Shown: positions 42,201 to 51,657, counted from the first letter of the stretch. The stretch is DNA of 64,000 bases from Avimonas intestinalis (GCA_904380375.1 CAJFID010000003.1:124001-188000); one strand, 5' to 3'. Numbers and translations: made by a program. The notes: a model not told the origin generated them from the sequence alone.

Positions 42201-43738
42201 TGATCTACGACCTAAAGAACGCCAACAACCGGGCGGATATTTCCGTCAAGCTGGTGTCGGAGGCGGGGGTCGGCACCATCGCCGCCGGCGTCGCCAAAGC
42301 GGGGGCAAGCGTGGTGCTGATCTCCGGCTACGACGGAGGGACCGGCGCCGCGCCCCGCAACTCGATCCACAACGCCGGCATGCCCTGGGAGCTCGGCCTG
42401 GCCGAAACGCACCAGACCCTGATGAAAAACGGCCTGCGTTCTCACGTGCGGATTGAAACCGACGGCAAGCTGATGAGCGGCCGGGACGTGGCGATCGCCT
42501 GTATGCTGGGGGCGGAGGAATTCGGCTTTGCCACCGCCCCGCTGGTGACGATGGGCTGCATGATGATGCGGGTGTGCAACCTGGACACCTGCCCGTTCGG
42601 GATCGCGACCCAGAACCCGGAGCTGCGCCGGCGCTTTTCCGGCAAGCCGGAATACATTGTCAACTTCATGCGCTTTATCGCTGAGGAGCTGCGGGAGATC
42701 ATGGCCCGCCTCGGGGTGCGCACGGTGGAGGAGCTGGTCGGCCGGAGCGACCTGCTCAAAAAGCGGGAAAATTCGGCGGCTCCCCGCGGGGCGCTGGTGG
42801 ATATGTCCCGCATCCTGGCCCGCCCCTACGAGGGCACCTGCCACTACCGGGCGGAGGATGCGTACGATTTCGCCCTGGAAAAGACGGTCGACGAGCGGGT
42901 CATCCTGCCCAAGCTGCGCCGGAATCTGGCCGGCGGCACGTCGGGCAAGGTCGCGCTGTCCGTTTCAAGCACCGACCGGGCGGTCGGCACCCGCTTCGGT
43001 TCCGAAGTCACCCGCCGGTTCGGCAGCTCGCTTGAGGACGATACCTTTGAGATCACCTGCTCCGGCGGCGGAGGGCAGTCCTTCGGGGCCTTCCTGCCCA
43101 AAGGCGTCACCATCCGCCTGTCGGGCGACAGCAACGATTACTTCGGCAAGGGTCTATCCGGCGGCAAGCTGATCGTCTTCCCGCCGAAGGGCAGCCGTTT
43201 TCCGGCGGAGGAGAATATCCTGATCGGCAACGTAGCGCTCTACGGCGCCACCTCCGGCAAGGCGTTTATCAACGGCATTGCCGGGGAGCGCTTCTGCGTG
43301 CGCAATTCCGGCGCCCTCGCGGTAGTGGAGGGCGTGGGGGACCACGGCTGCGAATACATGACCGGCGGCACCGCCGTCGTCCTAGGCCCGACCGGGAAGA
43401 ACTTCGCAGCCGGTATGAGCGGCGGCGTCGCCTATGTGCTGGACAGCCATCACGACCTATACCGCAAGGTCAACAAAGCTATGGTGTCTATTGAGCCGTT
43501 GACCGAGCGCCACGACGCCGAGGAACTGCGGGAGATCCTTCTGGAGCATTACCAATGCACCGGCTCGGCGCTGGCCCAGCGGATCCTCGCGGACTTTGAT
43601 GCTTATGTCCCGCAGTTCAAGAAGATCCTGCCCAACGATTACCGCCGGATGCTGGAAACCGTCTCCTCTTTGGAGCAGCGGGGCATGAGCCGGGAAGAGG
43701 CGCAGGTCGAAGCCTTTTATCAAAACACACGGAGGTAG
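39218..43738 (+). CDS. gltB: Glutamate synthase large subunit
   Basis: GltB converts glutamine and 2-oxoglutarate to two glutamates with electrons from GltD. The 1,506-aa protein has an N-terminal glutaminase domain whose nucleophile is Cys18 (HDACGIGAV) after a 17-residue propeptide. A central domain is followed by the FMN-binding synthase domain (SGYDGGTGAAPRNSI, then the cysteine set in CMMMRVCNLDTCPFG for the 3Fe-4S cluster). The end is the GXGXG beta-helix. Length and motifs are normal. AAAGGA precedes the ATG. gltD follows after 7 bp. Confidence 0.98.
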   Translation: MKRQQSGLYQASFEHDACGIGAVVSIKGEKSRRVVDSALKIVEKLEHRAGKDATGEVGDGVGVMLQIPHPFFEEIARQQGVVLGREREYGVGMFFFPQDRLLCTQAQKLFEVIVKKEGLAFGFWREVPVNAEILGQRARECMPRIFECFIHKPKDLPSGIDFDRRLYVVRRTFEQSGNDTYVVSLSSRTIVYKGMFLVNQLRQFYPDLQDERCVSAMALVHSRFSTNTVPSWERAHPNRFLLHNGEINTIRGNVDRMLAREETMASPCLQADMDKILPVVDDRGSDSAILDNAIEFMVMNGIDLPMAMMIAIPEPWSSEDNITREKKDFYRYYATMMEPWDGPASILFSDGDVVGATLDRNGLRPSRYYVTDDDTLILSSEVGVLDIPPEKIVRKSRLEPGKMLVVDMVQGRIIADEELKASYARRQPYGEWLDRHMVHLSALKVPNHKVETYPQPLRDKLYKAFGYTYEDLKNAVLPMARDGSEQTASMGIDIPIAVLSDKHQPLFNYFKQSFAQVTNPPIDAIREKVVTDTTVYAGSEGNLLQEKPENCAVLKINNPILTSVDMLKIKAIDQDGLKTAVVSLLYYKNTPVKRALDRLFVQVDKAYKNGANIIVLSDRGVDENHVAIPSLLAVSAMEQYLIRTKKRTAVSIILESGEPRDVHHFATLLGYGAIAVNPYLAHEAIAELIDAGMLDKDLYVAIADYNKAVLDGVVKIASKMGISTLQSYQSAQIFEAIGIKKSVIDQYFTNTVSRVEGIGLEEIDQDIHARHSHAFDPLGLGLDTTLDSSGSYNLRSGKDKDDHLYSPEVIVALQQATRTGDYRKFKEYTALVDDETRPHTLRGLLDFVFDPEGGIPLEEVEPVENIVKRFKTGAMSYGSISEEAHKCMAKAMNQLGGKSNSGEGGEQPERLDSEYCSAIKQVASGRFGVTSEYLVSAKEIQIKMAQGAKPGEGGHLPGKKVYPWIAKTRYSTPGVSLISPPPHHDIYSIEDLAQLIYDLKNANNRADISVKLVSEAGVGTIAAGVAKAGASVVLISGYDGGTGAAPRNSIHNAGMPWELGLAETHQTLMKNGLRSHVRIETDGKLMSGRDVAIACMLGAEEFGFATAPLVTMGCMMMRVCNLDTCPFGIATQNPELRRRFSGKPEYIVNFMRFIAEELREIMARLGVRTVEELVGRSDLLKKRENSAAPRGALVDMSRILARPYEGTCHYRAEDAYDFALEKTVDERVILPKLRRNLAGGTSGKVALSVSSTDRAVGTRFGSEVTRRFGSSLEDDTFEITCSGGGGQSFGAFLPKGVTIRLSGDSNDYFGKGLSGGKLIVFPPKGSRFPAEENILIGNVALYGATSGKAFINGIAGERFCVRNSGALAVVEGVGDHGCEYMTGGTAVVLGPTGKNFAAGMSGGVAYVLDSHHDLYRKVNKAMVSIEPLTERHDAEELREILLEHYQCTGSALAQRILADFDAYVPQFKKILPNDYRRMLETVSSLEQRGMSREEAQVEAFYQNTRR

Positions 43739-43745
43739 AGCCGCC

Positions 43746-45218
43746 ATGGGAAAGCCAACCGGTTTTATGGAATACCAGCGGGATGAATCGCCGACGCGAG
43801 GCCCGCTTGAGCGCATACACGATTTTGAGGAATTTCACGGTTCCCTGTCCGAGGAGGAGCGCCGGCGTCAGGGGGCGCGCTGCATGAACTGCGGCGTCCC
43901 CTTCTGCCAGTCGGGAATGCTGCTGCACGGCATGGCGACGGGATGCCCGCTGCACAACCTGATCCCGGAATGGAACGACGAGGTGTACCGCGACAATCCC
44001 CGCAACGCCTTGTCCCGCCTTCTCAAGACCAACAGCTTCCCGGAGTTTACCGGCCGCGTCTGCCCCGCGCTGTGCGAGGTCGCCTGCCTGTGCGGGATCA
44101 ACGACCGTCCGGTGACGATTAAGGAAAACGAGCTTTCAATCATCGAGCGTGGCTTTGCCGAAGGCTATATGGCCCCGCGGCCGCCTGAGCTGCGCACCGA
44201 AAAGAAGGTGGCGGTGATCGGCTCCGGGCCGGCCGGGCTGGCCTGTGCGGAGATGCTCAATAAGCGGGGGCACCGGGTGACGGTGTACGAGAAAAACGAC
44301 CGCATCGGCGGGCTGCTGCGCTACGGCATCCCCAATATGAAGCTGGATAAAGCGGTGATTGACCGCCGCGTCGAGCTGATGCAGGAGGAGGGCGTCCGCT
44401 TCCTGACCGGGATAGACGTAGGCCGGGACGTGCTGCCGGAGACCCTCCGGGAGCAATACGACGCGGTGATCCTCTGCTGCGGCGCGGAGCAGCCGCGGGA
44501 TATCCAGGCGCCCGGCCGGGAAGGGGCCGACGGGGTCTATTTTGCGGTGGACTTTCTGACGCGCTGCACCAAAAGCTATCTCGATTCCCGCTTTGCAGAC
44601 GGAAATTACATCAGCGCCAAGGATAAAAACGTGATCGTTGTCGGAGGCGGCGATACCGGCAACGACTGCGTAGGCACGGTGATCCGCCACGGCTGCCGTT
44701 CGGTCACCCAGCTGGAGCTGATGCCTAAGGCCCCGGACGAGCGGAGCGCCGACAATCCCTGGCCGGAATATCCCCGTACCTGCAAGACCGATTACGGTCA
44801 GGAGGAAGCCATTGCGGTTTTCGGCGCCGATCCCCGCCGGTACAGCACCACCGTGAACCGGGTGCTTACCGACGAAGCCGGGCGGATTACGGCGGTGGAG
44901 ACCATCCGCATGGGGTATGATAAGGGGAAAAAATACGTTCCCCAGCCGGGCAGCGAGGAAACGCTTGCCTGCGACCTGCTGATCATCGCCGCCGGTTTCA
45001 CCGGCTGCCGGCAGTATGTGGCGGATGCCTTTCAGGTGGAGCTGTCCCCTCGCCATACGGTGAAAACCGACGAGGGGAAGTATGAAACCGGCATCCCCGG
45101 GCTTTTTGCGGCGGGGGATGCCCGCCGCGGCCAGTCGCTGGTGGTCTGGGCGATCGCGGAGGGTCAGGAATGCGCCAAAGAGGTGGATGTATACCTGAAC
45201 GGCTATTCCAATATGTAA
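43746..45218 (+). CDS. gltD: Glutamate synthase small subunit
   Basis: GltD passes electrons from NAD(P)H through FAD and two 4Fe-4S clusters to GltB. The 490-aa protein has the N-terminal cysteine clusters (CMNCGVPFC and CPALCEVACLCG), the FAD motif GSGPAGLACAE near residue 155 and the NAD(P) motif VVGGGDTGNDC near 300. It ends with the FAD-closing motif GLFAAGDARRGQSL. It lies 7 bp behind gltB and is closed by a terminator. All features are normal. Confidence 0.97.
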   Translation: MGKPTGFMEYQRDESPTRGPLERIHDFEEFHGSLSEEERRRQGARCMNCGVPFCQSGMLLHGMATGCPLHNLIPEWNDEVYRDNPRNALSRLLKTNSFPEFTGRVCPALCEVACLCGINDRPVTIKENELSIIERGFAEGYMAPRPPELRTEKKVAVIGSGPAGLACAEMLNKRGHRVTVYEKNDRIGGLLRYGIPNMKLDKAVIDRRVELMQEEGVRFLTGIDVGRDVLPETLREQYDAVILCCGAEQPRDIQAPGREGADGVYFAVDFLTRCTKSYLDSRFADGNYISAKDKNVIVVGGGDTGNDCVGTVIRHGCRSVTQLELMPKAPDERSADNPWPEYPRTCKTDYGQEEAIAVFGADPRRYSTTVNRVLTDEAGRITAVETIRMGYDKGKKYVPQPGSEETLACDLLIIAAGFTGCRQYVADAFQVELSPRHTVKTDEGKYETGIPGLFAAGDARRGQSLVVWAIAEGQECAKEVDVYLNGYSNM

Positions 45219-45235
45219 CCGGCGTCTGTATTAGT

Positions 45236-45277
45236 GGCCGGCCGACCGGGGCAACCCGTCGGCCGGCCGTCTTTTTG
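45236..45277 (+). terminator. Terminator after gltBD
   Basis: A 14-bp stem with a one-base bulge (45236-45250 with 45255-45268) and GCAA loop is followed by GTCTTTTT. Confidence 0.85.
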
Positions 45278-45579
45278 TCTTGATAGTTTGCGGCAGGGGC
45301 CCGGATCCCGTATCCTGCGCAGCGGCGAAGGAAAGCGTCCACCGGTGTCCGCACGCTCTCCTCCGGGCTTTGAGGGAGCGGCGGATTCCTTTACATCCCG
45401 GAAATAAAGAGGCATGTCCGCCGTAAAGAATCCGCTTTGCCGGTTGTTCCGATTTTTCCGCCCTTTCCGCTTCCTGGCTCCTCACAGCCGACCGGCCGAC
45501 CACCGGGGATGCGGCGGGCGCTGTGCGCTGCTCCTGCCGATTGTTTTCAAAATATTTACAATTCCCTCCCGGACAGGCC
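45278..45579. other. Non-coding interval before htpG
   Basis: No gene is supported. A 13-bp inverted repeat with one bulge (45381-45394 with 45423-45435) could form a hairpin with a 28-nt loop; no role is apparent. Confidence 0.35.
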
Positions 45580-45608
45580 TTGCCTTTTCGGCCGAACCGC
45601 GCTATAGT
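45580..45608 (+). promoter_or_regulatory. Sigma-A promoter of htpG
   Basis: TTGCCT (45580-45585), a 17-bp spacer and TATAGT (45603-45608) lie directly before the CIRCE operator. Confidence 0.8.
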
Positions 45609-45612
45609 AATT

Positions 45613-45639
45613 TTAGCACTCTAATTGTCAGAGTGCTAA
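45613..45639 (+). promoter_or_regulatory. CIRCE operator (HrcA-binding site)
   Basis: TTAGCACTC, nine bases and GAGTGCTAA match the CIRCE consensus exactly. The site covers the predicted transcription start of htpG, so HrcA should repress the gene until heat or misfolded protein titrates GroEL. Confidence 0.95.
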
Positions 45640-45661
45640 AACGAGGAAGGGAAGTCTTGCG

Positions 45662-47545
45662 ATGAAAACCAAACAGTTCAAGGCGGAATCCAAACGCCTG
45701 CTGGATCTGATGATCAATTCCATCTATACCCACAAGGAAATCTTCCTGCGCGAATTGATTTCCAATGCCAGTGACGCGATTGATAAGCTGTATTACCGTT
45801 CCCTGACCGACGGGCTGACCGGTGTGAACCGGGACGACTTTTTCATCCGTCTTGACGTCAATAAGGAGGAGCGCACCCTGACCCTGACCGACAACGGCTG
45901 CGGGATGACGAAGGAGGAGCTTGAGAACAACCTCGGCACCATTGCCAAAAGCGGTTCCTTCGCCTTTAAGAGCGAGAACGAAAGCAAAGAGGACATCGAT
46001 ATCATCGGCCAATTCGGTGTTGGGTTTTATTCCGCTTTTATGGTCAGCGAGTGCGTGACGGTGCGCAGCCGGGCCTACGGCTCGGACGAGGCGTGGGAGT
46101 GGCAGTCCCACGGCGCCAACGGCTATACGGTGGAGCCCTGTGAAAAGCCGGACCACGGGACCGAGATCATCCTGAACATCAAGCCGGACACGGAAGAGGA
46201 GAACTACAGCGAATTCCTTGATACCTACCGCCTGCGGGGCATTGTGAAAAAGTATTCCGATTACATCCGCTACCCAATCCGGATGACGATAGAAAAGTCC
46301 CGGCCGAAAGAAGGGGCGGAAGGGGAGTATGAAACCTACACCGAAGAGGAAACCGTCAACAGCATGGTTCCTCTCTGGCGCCGGAACAAAAACGAGCTGA
46401 CCGACGAGGATTACAACAATTTCTATAAGGAAAAGTTTTTTGACTACGAAAATCCGGCCCGGGTCATCCATTCCAGCACGGAAGGCGCGGCGACGTACAA
46501 CGCGCTGCTTTTCATCCCCGCCCGTGCGCCGTACAATTACTATACCCGCGAATATGAGAAAGGGCTTCAGCTTTACGCCAGCGGCGTGCTGATTATGGAC
46601 AAATGCCCGGACCTTTTGCCGGATTATTTCAGCTTTGTTCGCGGCCTGGTCGATTCCCAGGACCTTTCGCTGAACATTTCTCGGGAAATGCTGCAGCATG
46701 ACCGCCAGCTCAAGGTGATTGCCTCCCGCCTGGAAAAGAAGATCAAGAGCGAGCTGCTCGCCATGCTCAACAGCGACCGGGAGAAGTACGACGCCTTCTT
46801 CAAAAATTTCGGCCTCCAGCTGAAATACGGCGTGTATTCGGACTTCGGCCAGCATAAGGACGTGTTGGCCGACCTGCTGATGTTCTACTCCTCTACGGAG
46901 CAAAAGCTCGTTACGCTGGACGAATACGTAGGCCGGATGAAAGAGGATCAGAAGTTTATCTATTACGCCTGCGGCGAGAGCGTGGAGAAGCTGGCCCGCC
47001 TGCCGCAGAGCGAAGCCGTCCGGGACAAGGGCTACGAAATCCTGTACTGCACCGATGATGTGGATGAGTTTGCCCTGAAGGTGCTGCACGATTGGAAGGA
47101 GAAGGAATTCCGTTCCGTATCCTCCGGCGACCTGGGCTTTGATGCCGAGGAGAAAGAGCAGGAGGAGAAGGCCCAGGAGGAAAATAAGGATCTGCTGGCC
47201 TTTATGGCCGAGGCGCTGGACGGGAAGGTCAAGGAGGTCCGTGTCTCCAAGCGGCTGAAGACCCACCCGGTCTGCCTGGCCAGCGGGGGCGACCTGTCCC
47301 TGGAAATGGAGCGGGTGCTCAACGCCATGCCCACAGACAACAAGGTCCAGGCGGAGCGGATCCTTGAGGTCAACGGATCCCACCCGATCTTCCAGACGCT
47401 GGTTTCCTTGTTTGAGAACGATAAGGACCGCCTCAAGGAGTATACGCAGCTGTTGTATACCCAGGCGCTTTTGATTGAAGGGATGCCGATTGACGACCCG
47501 GTCGAGTTCAGCAACCGCCTGTGCAACCTGATGGCGTCCCGCTGA
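45662..47545 (+). CDS. htpG: Chaperone HtpG (Hsp90)
   Basis: HtpG is the bacterial Hsp90, an ATP-driven dimeric chaperone. The 627-aa protein has the GHKL ATPase N-terminus (ELISNASDAIDK, LTDNGCGMT, GQFGVGFYSAFM), the middle domain (RGLVDSQDLSLNISRE) and the C-terminal dimerisation domain (ALLIEGMPIDDP). Length is normal. The ATG follows GAGGAAGGG. It is a single-gene transcript with its own promoter, CIRCE operator and terminator. Confidence 0.97.
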   Translation: MKTKQFKAESKRLLDLMINSIYTHKEIFLRELISNASDAIDKLYYRSLTDGLTGVNRDDFFIRLDVNKEERTLTLTDNGCGMTKEELENNLGTIAKSGSFAFKSENESKEDIDIIGQFGVGFYSAFMVSECVTVRSRAYGSDEAWEWQSHGANGYTVEPCEKPDHGTEIILNIKPDTEEENYSEFLDTYRLRGIVKKYSDYIRYPIRMTIEKSRPKEGAEGEYETYTEEETVNSMVPLWRRNKNELTDEDYNNFYKEKFFDYENPARVIHSSTEGAATYNALLFIPARAPYNYYTREYEKGLQLYASGVLIMDKCPDLLPDYFSFVRGLVDSQDLSLNISREMLQHDRQLKVIASRLEKKIKSELLAMLNSDREKYDAFFKNFGLQLKYGVYSDFGQHKDVLADLLMFYSSTEQKLVTLDEYVGRMKEDQKFIYYACGESVEKLARLPQSEAVRDKGYEILYCTDDVDEFALKVLHDWKEKEFRSVSSGDLGFDAEEKEQEEKAQEENKDLLAFMAEALDGKVKEVRVSKRLKTHPVCLASGGDLSLEMERVLNAMPTDNKVQAERILEVNGSHPIFQTLVSLFENDKDRLKEYTQLLYTQALLIEGMPIDDPVEFSNRLCNLMASR

Positions 47546-47621
47546 CCGGTAAATCCACGGAACGGCGCCACCATGCCGTCTCTCTTGGCCGTATGGGAGG
47601 GAAGGCATGTTCAATCTCAAG

Positions 47622-47655
47622 AAATGCGGGCCTGCCCAAAGGCCCGCATTTTTTC
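47622..47655 (+). terminator. Terminator after htpG
   Basis: A 12-bp stem (47622-47633 with 47640-47651) ends in a run of six T. Confidence 0.9.
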
Positions 47656-47688
47656 TATGAAGGAAGCCTTGGCCTGCCCTTCCTTCAT

Positions 47689-47727
47689 AAAAAATAACGG
47701 CGATACGCAAACGCGTATCGCCGTTAT
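47689..47727 (-). terminator. Terminator of the tRNA-Gly transcript
   Basis: A perfect 15-bp stem (47694-47708 with 47713-47727) is followed on the minus strand by TTTTTT. Confidence 0.88.
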
Positions 47728-47849
47728 GTAAAGGGGATGAAAAAAGATCCCGCTCAAGGTCGAGCTGCACGATGAAGAAGCGGCCGGCAACTCCTTACGA
47801 ATTGCAAGAGGCAGGAGTTCATCACGAACTCCCGCCTCTACTGCTGGTG

Positions 47850-47925
47850 TGGAGCGGCTTACGAGGCTCGAACTCGCTACCTCCACCTTGGCAAGGTGGC
47901 GCTCTACCAGATGAGCTAAAGCCGC
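47850..47925 (-). tRNA. tRNA-Gly (anticodon GCC)
   Basis: The minus strand folds into a full cloverleaf: acceptor GCGGCTT/AAGCCGC, D arm AGCTCATCTGGTAGAGC, anticodon stem CCACC/GGTGG with loop TTGCCAA, and T arm with GTTCGAGCC. The 3' CCA is encoded. It reads GGC and GGU codons and has its own promoter and terminator. Confidence 0.97.
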
Positions 47926-47958
47926 ACATTTTGCTCCCCTTTATTTGGGACGAAATGG

Positions 47959-47987
47959 ATTATAGCACACCCCCGGCAGGATGTCAA
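47959..47987 (-). promoter_or_regulatory. Consensus promoter of tRNA-Gly
   Basis: On the minus strand TTGACA (47987-47982), a 17-bp spacer and TATAAT (47964-47959) match the sigma-A consensus exactly. Confidence 0.93.
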
Positions 47988-48097
47988 TCGCTTTGCAAAA
48001 AATTTTAACGTTTTTATTAGCGGCCGCATACCGTCTATGCAGGGCCCATGCCGAAAGGCCGATGCAGGACCCGGCCCAGAGAAAAGCACGCAAAAAA

Positions 48098-48126
48098 GAG
48101 ACAATGCCGCGAAAATGTGTTATACT
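48098..48126 (+). promoter_or_regulatory. Promoter of addBA
   Basis: GAGACA (48098-48103), a 17-bp spacer and TATACT (48121-48126) lie about 35 bp before the addB start. Confidence 0.6.
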
Positions 48127-48162
48127 TTTTTCAACGGTTTTTTCAAAGAAGGAGGAGATGCC

Positions 48163-51100
48163 ATGCTGCAGCTTGTGCTTGGCCGTTCGGGAACGGGAAA
48201 AACCGAGTGGGTTTACCGGACGCTCTGCGGGCTCGCAGAGGCCGGGCGGACAGGGCTGATACTGCTGGTGCCGGAGCAGTTCTCCTTTGAAAGCGAGCGG
48301 ATCCTGCTGGAGCGGCTTGGTCCGCGCTTGAGCGGAACTGTACGGGTATTTAGCTTTACACGTTTAGCGGAACAGGTCTTTCGCGAAACCGGCGGCGTTG
48401 CAGGGCGGCGCATGGACGATGCGACCCGGGCGCTGCTAATGAGCCGGGCGCTGGAGCTGACCGCCGACCATTTACAGCTTTATCGCCGGCCTGCCGGCGA
48501 TCCCGAAACGGTCCAGACCGTGCTGGCGATGACGGCGGAGCTGAAGCAATGCGGGATCTCCCCCCGGCGGCTCGAGGAGACAGCCGAGGCCCTTCCGGAG
48601 GCTTCTACCCTGCGGCGGAAAGCCCAGGAATTGGCGCTGATCCTCGGCGCGTATGAGGCGGTGGCCGCAGGCGCGACGGGAGGGCTGCAGGAGGCGGAAC
48701 AGGAGCGTAAGGCGGCGGTACAGGGGGAAAGCGGGCCGGACGCGGAGGGAGTGGAAGAGAAGACGGCTTTCATCGATCCCCTGGACGACCTGGCGGCCTT
48801 GGCGGAACGGCTTCCCGACAGCCGGATCGCGGACGGGGCGATGGTTTTTGTGGATTCCTTCAAGGGCTTTACCGCCCAGGAGATGGCCGTACTGCGTGTG
48901 CTGATGCGCCGGGCGGAGCAGGTGGCCGTCACCCTGTGTGCGGATTCAATTGAGGATACGTCCGGCGGCTTCGGGCTGTTTTCCCCCGTTATCCGCACGG
49001 CCTCCCGTCTGCGGGATCTGGCCAGGGAGGACGGCGTGCCGGTCGCCCGGATTATCCAGTGCAAGGAGAACTGCCGGGCCGGATCCGAGCCTCTCCGGCT
49101 GGCGGAAGCCGGCTGCTTTATGCCGAAGCCGGAGGTATACCCCGAAGAGACGCAGGCGGTGATCCTGGCTTCCTGCGCCGATATCTATGCGGAGTGCGAT
49201 TTTACCGCCCGTTTCATCCGCCGGCGGCTGCGGGAAGAGGGCGGACGGGCACGGGATTTCGCGGTGGTGGCCCGCAGCCTTGACGAATACCGCGGCGTAC
49301 TGGATGCGGCGATGGAAAAGCAGGGGATCCCCCTGCTTTTGGATGAACGGGCGGATATCCTGACCGAGCCTCTGCCGGCACTGTTGCTTGCAGCGCTGGA
49401 TGCGGTAACCGGCGGGTACCGCACCGAGGATCTGCTGCGGCTGATGAAAACCGGCCTGGCGGGTTTTTCTACCCACTCGACGGCTCTGCTTGAGAACTAT
49501 GCCCTGATGTGGCGGATTGACGGCCGCCGTTGGCGGGAAGAATGGACGGGCAATCCGAACGGCTTGTCTGTAAAGGCGGATGACCTGTCAGATAAGCGGC
49601 TGGCGTATCTCAACCTCCTGCGCCGTCGGCTGATCCGGCCGCTCGAGAAGCTGCGTTCAGCCCTGCTGGCCTCTAAGGCGGACGGGGAACGCTTTGCGGA
49701 AGCGCTCTACCGGTATCTCGTATCTGTAAAGGTGGATACATTGACAAGGCTGCGCGTTTCCAAATTGGAGCAGACGGGCGAGCCGGCGCTGGCCGACCGG
49801 ATGGACAGGCTGTGGGATACGGTGATGGAGATGCTGGACCGGATGGCTGCCGTTTTCCGGGGAATCGCTTTGCCGCCTTCCCGCTTTGCCGGCTTGTTCC
49901 GGCTGGTGCTGGGGCTGGCCGATCTCGGCTCCATCCCCCAGAGCATGGACGCCGTTCAGGCCGGTCAGGCCGACCGCATCCGTTTTTCCGAGCCGAAGAC
50001 CGTGTTTATCCTCGGCGCGAACGAGGGGGTATTCCCGGCGTATCCCTCCGCCCAGGGCCTTTTGACCGAGGAAGAGCGCCGGGAGCTGATCGCGCAGGGG
50101 CTCCCCTTGGCGGACAGCGCCGAAATGCGCACGGCGGAGGAGTGGTATTTCGCCTACGCGGCGGTGGCGGCGCCTTCCGAACGGCTGGTGGTCAGCTATG
50201 TGCGGGGGAACGCCGCCGGGGAGAGCCTGGCGCCCTCCGCGCTGGTGGATACCCTACGCCGGATTTTTCCCCGCTGCCGTGTCCTCACGGTGACCGGAGA
50301 GGAAGCGGAGGATGCCGAATCGGAACGGGACGCGTATGAATGCGCCGCTTTCCTTTGGAACCGGCCGCTCCCACGTGCGCAGGCGCTGCGGGAGGTGTTT
50401 GCCGCGAAGCCGGAATATGCCCTCCGGCTTCAGGCGCTGGACCGCGCGGCCGACCGTTCCCCTGCGGCTTTCCAGGATACGGAGGCGGCCCGCCGCTTTT
50501 TCGGGGACGATCTGTGGCTCTCTGCCTCCCGCGTGGAGCAATACCATCGCTGCCGCTTCTCCTACTTCTGCAAATACGGCCTGCGTGCCGAGCCACGGCG
50601 GCCGGCAGACTTGGACGCCCTGGCTTTTGGCACCCTGACCCATTATGTGATGGAAACGGTGCTGCCCGGCTATGTGCGGGAGGGCTTCGGCAGCATCCGG
50701 AAGGGCCGCGCCTTTGCCGACGCGGCGCAGGCGGTGCAGGACTACGCCCGGGAAACCATGGGCGGCCTGGAGGATAAAACCAGCCGTGTCGCCGCCCTGC
50801 TGGACCGCTTGTCCCGGGTGGCGGGCGCGCTGCTTTGGCAGGTGGTGCGGGAGCTGCGGCAGAGCCGCTTTGTCCCGGTGGATTACGAGCTTCCGGTGGG
50901 GCTTCCCGACCAAGAGGGAGGGCCTGCCGTGCCGCCGGTGGTGCTGACCCTGCCGGACGGGGCCAAGGTGCGGGTCATCGGCCAGATCGACCGGGTTGAC
51001 GTGTATCAGGCGGAAAACGGGGAGCGTTACGTCCGCGTTGTCGACTATAAAACCGGCTCCAAGGAGTTCCGGCTTTCCGATGTGGTGGAAGGCATCAACG

Positions 51101-51657
51101 TGCAGATGCTGATCTACATCTTCTCCCTGTGGCAGAACGGGGGGGAGCGGTATGGGAAGGTTACCCCGGCGGGGGTGCTGTACCTGCCGGCCAAGCTGCC
51201 GATCATCCAAGCGGCGCGGGATGCCGACGGGGAGACGGCGGAAAAGGAGCAGATCAAGGCGCTGCGGATGAACGGCCTGCTGCTTGACGACCCGGAGATC
51301 GTCCGGGCCATGGAGCACGACGCCGCCGGGCTGTTCATCCCCGCCCGCCTGACCGGTAAGGGGGAAGTGGCCAAGGGGGCGAGCGTCGCCTCCCTTGAGC
51401 AATTCGGGAAGCTCAAGAAAAAGATGGAGTCCCTGCTCGTCAAGATGGCCCAAACGCTGCGGCAGGGGGATATTGCCGCCCTGCCCTTGGCCGGCAGCAC
51501 CGACGCCTGCACCTGGTGCGATTACCGCGCAGTCTGCGGGCATGAGCCGGACGACCCGGTCCGTTTCCTCGCCGCGCGGGATGCCGACGCCGTCCTCAAA
51601 GAGCTTGACGAGGAGAGCGGGACGGCGCCGGATGCGCTGCCCGATAACGGTGCGTAA
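48163..51657 (+). CDS. addB: ATP-dependent helicase/nuclease subunit AddB
   Basis: AddB, with AddA, resects double-strand ends and recognises Chi. The 1,164-aa protein starts with a Walker A-like motif, GRSGTGKTEW. It has a C-terminal RecB-type nuclease domain with RVVDYKTGSKEF. The four Fe-S cysteines are one in YHRCRFSYFCKYG and the C-terminal CTWCDYRAVCG group. ATG 48163 follows AAGGAGG; upstream in-frame ATGs lie before or at the promoter and are rejected. addA follows after 54 bp. Confidence 0.95.
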   Translation: MLQLVLGRSGTGKTEWVYRTLCGLAEAGRTGLILLVPEQFSFESERILLERLGPRLSGTVRVFSFTRLAEQVFRETGGVAGRRMDDATRALLMSRALELTADHLQLYRRPAGDPETVQTVLAMTAELKQCGISPRRLEETAEALPEASTLRRKAQELALILGAYEAVAAGATGGLQEAEQERKAAVQGESGPDAEGVEEKTAFIDPLDDLAALAERLPDSRIADGAMVFVDSFKGFTAQEMAVLRVLMRRAEQVAVTLCADSIEDTSGGFGLFSPVIRTASRLRDLAREDGVPVARIIQCKENCRAGSEPLRLAEAGCFMPKPEVYPEETQAVILASCADIYAECDFTARFIRRRLREEGGRARDFAVVARSLDEYRGVLDAAMEKQGIPLLLDERADILTEPLPALLLAALDAVTGGYRTEDLLRLMKTGLAGFSTHSTALLENYALMWRIDGRRWREEWTGNPNGLSVKADDLSDKRLAYLNLLRRRLIRPLEKLRSALLASKADGERFAEALYRYLVSVKVDTLTRLRVSKLEQTGEPALADRMDRLWDTVMEMLDRMAAVFRGIALPPSRFAGLFRLVLGLADLGSIPQSMDAVQAGQADRIRFSEPKTVFILGANEGVFPAYPSAQGLLTEEERRELIAQGLPLADSAEMRTAEEWYFAYAAVAAPSERLVVSYVRGNAAGESLAPSALVDTLRRIFPRCRVLTVTGEEAEDAESERDAYECAAFLWNRPLPRAQALREVFAAKPEYALRLQALDRAADRSPAAFQDTEAARRFFGDDLWLSASRVEQYHRCRFSYFCKYGLRAEPRRPADLDALAFGTLTHYVMETVLPGYVREGFGSIRKGRAFADAAQAVQDYARETMGGLEDKTSRVAALLDRLSRVAGALLWQVVRELRQSRFVPVDYELPVGLPDQEGGPAVPPVVLTLPDGAKVRVIGQIDRVDVYQAENGERYVRVVDYKTGSKEFRLSDVVEGINVQMLIYIFSLWQNGGERYGKVTPAGVLYLPAKLPIIQAARDADGETAEKEQIKALRMNGLLLDDPEIVRAMEHDAAGLFIPARLTGKGEVAKGASVASLEQFGKLKKKMESLLVKMAQTLRQGDIAALPLAGSTDACTWCDYRAVCGHEPDDPVRFLAARDADAVLKELDEESGTAPDALPDNGA

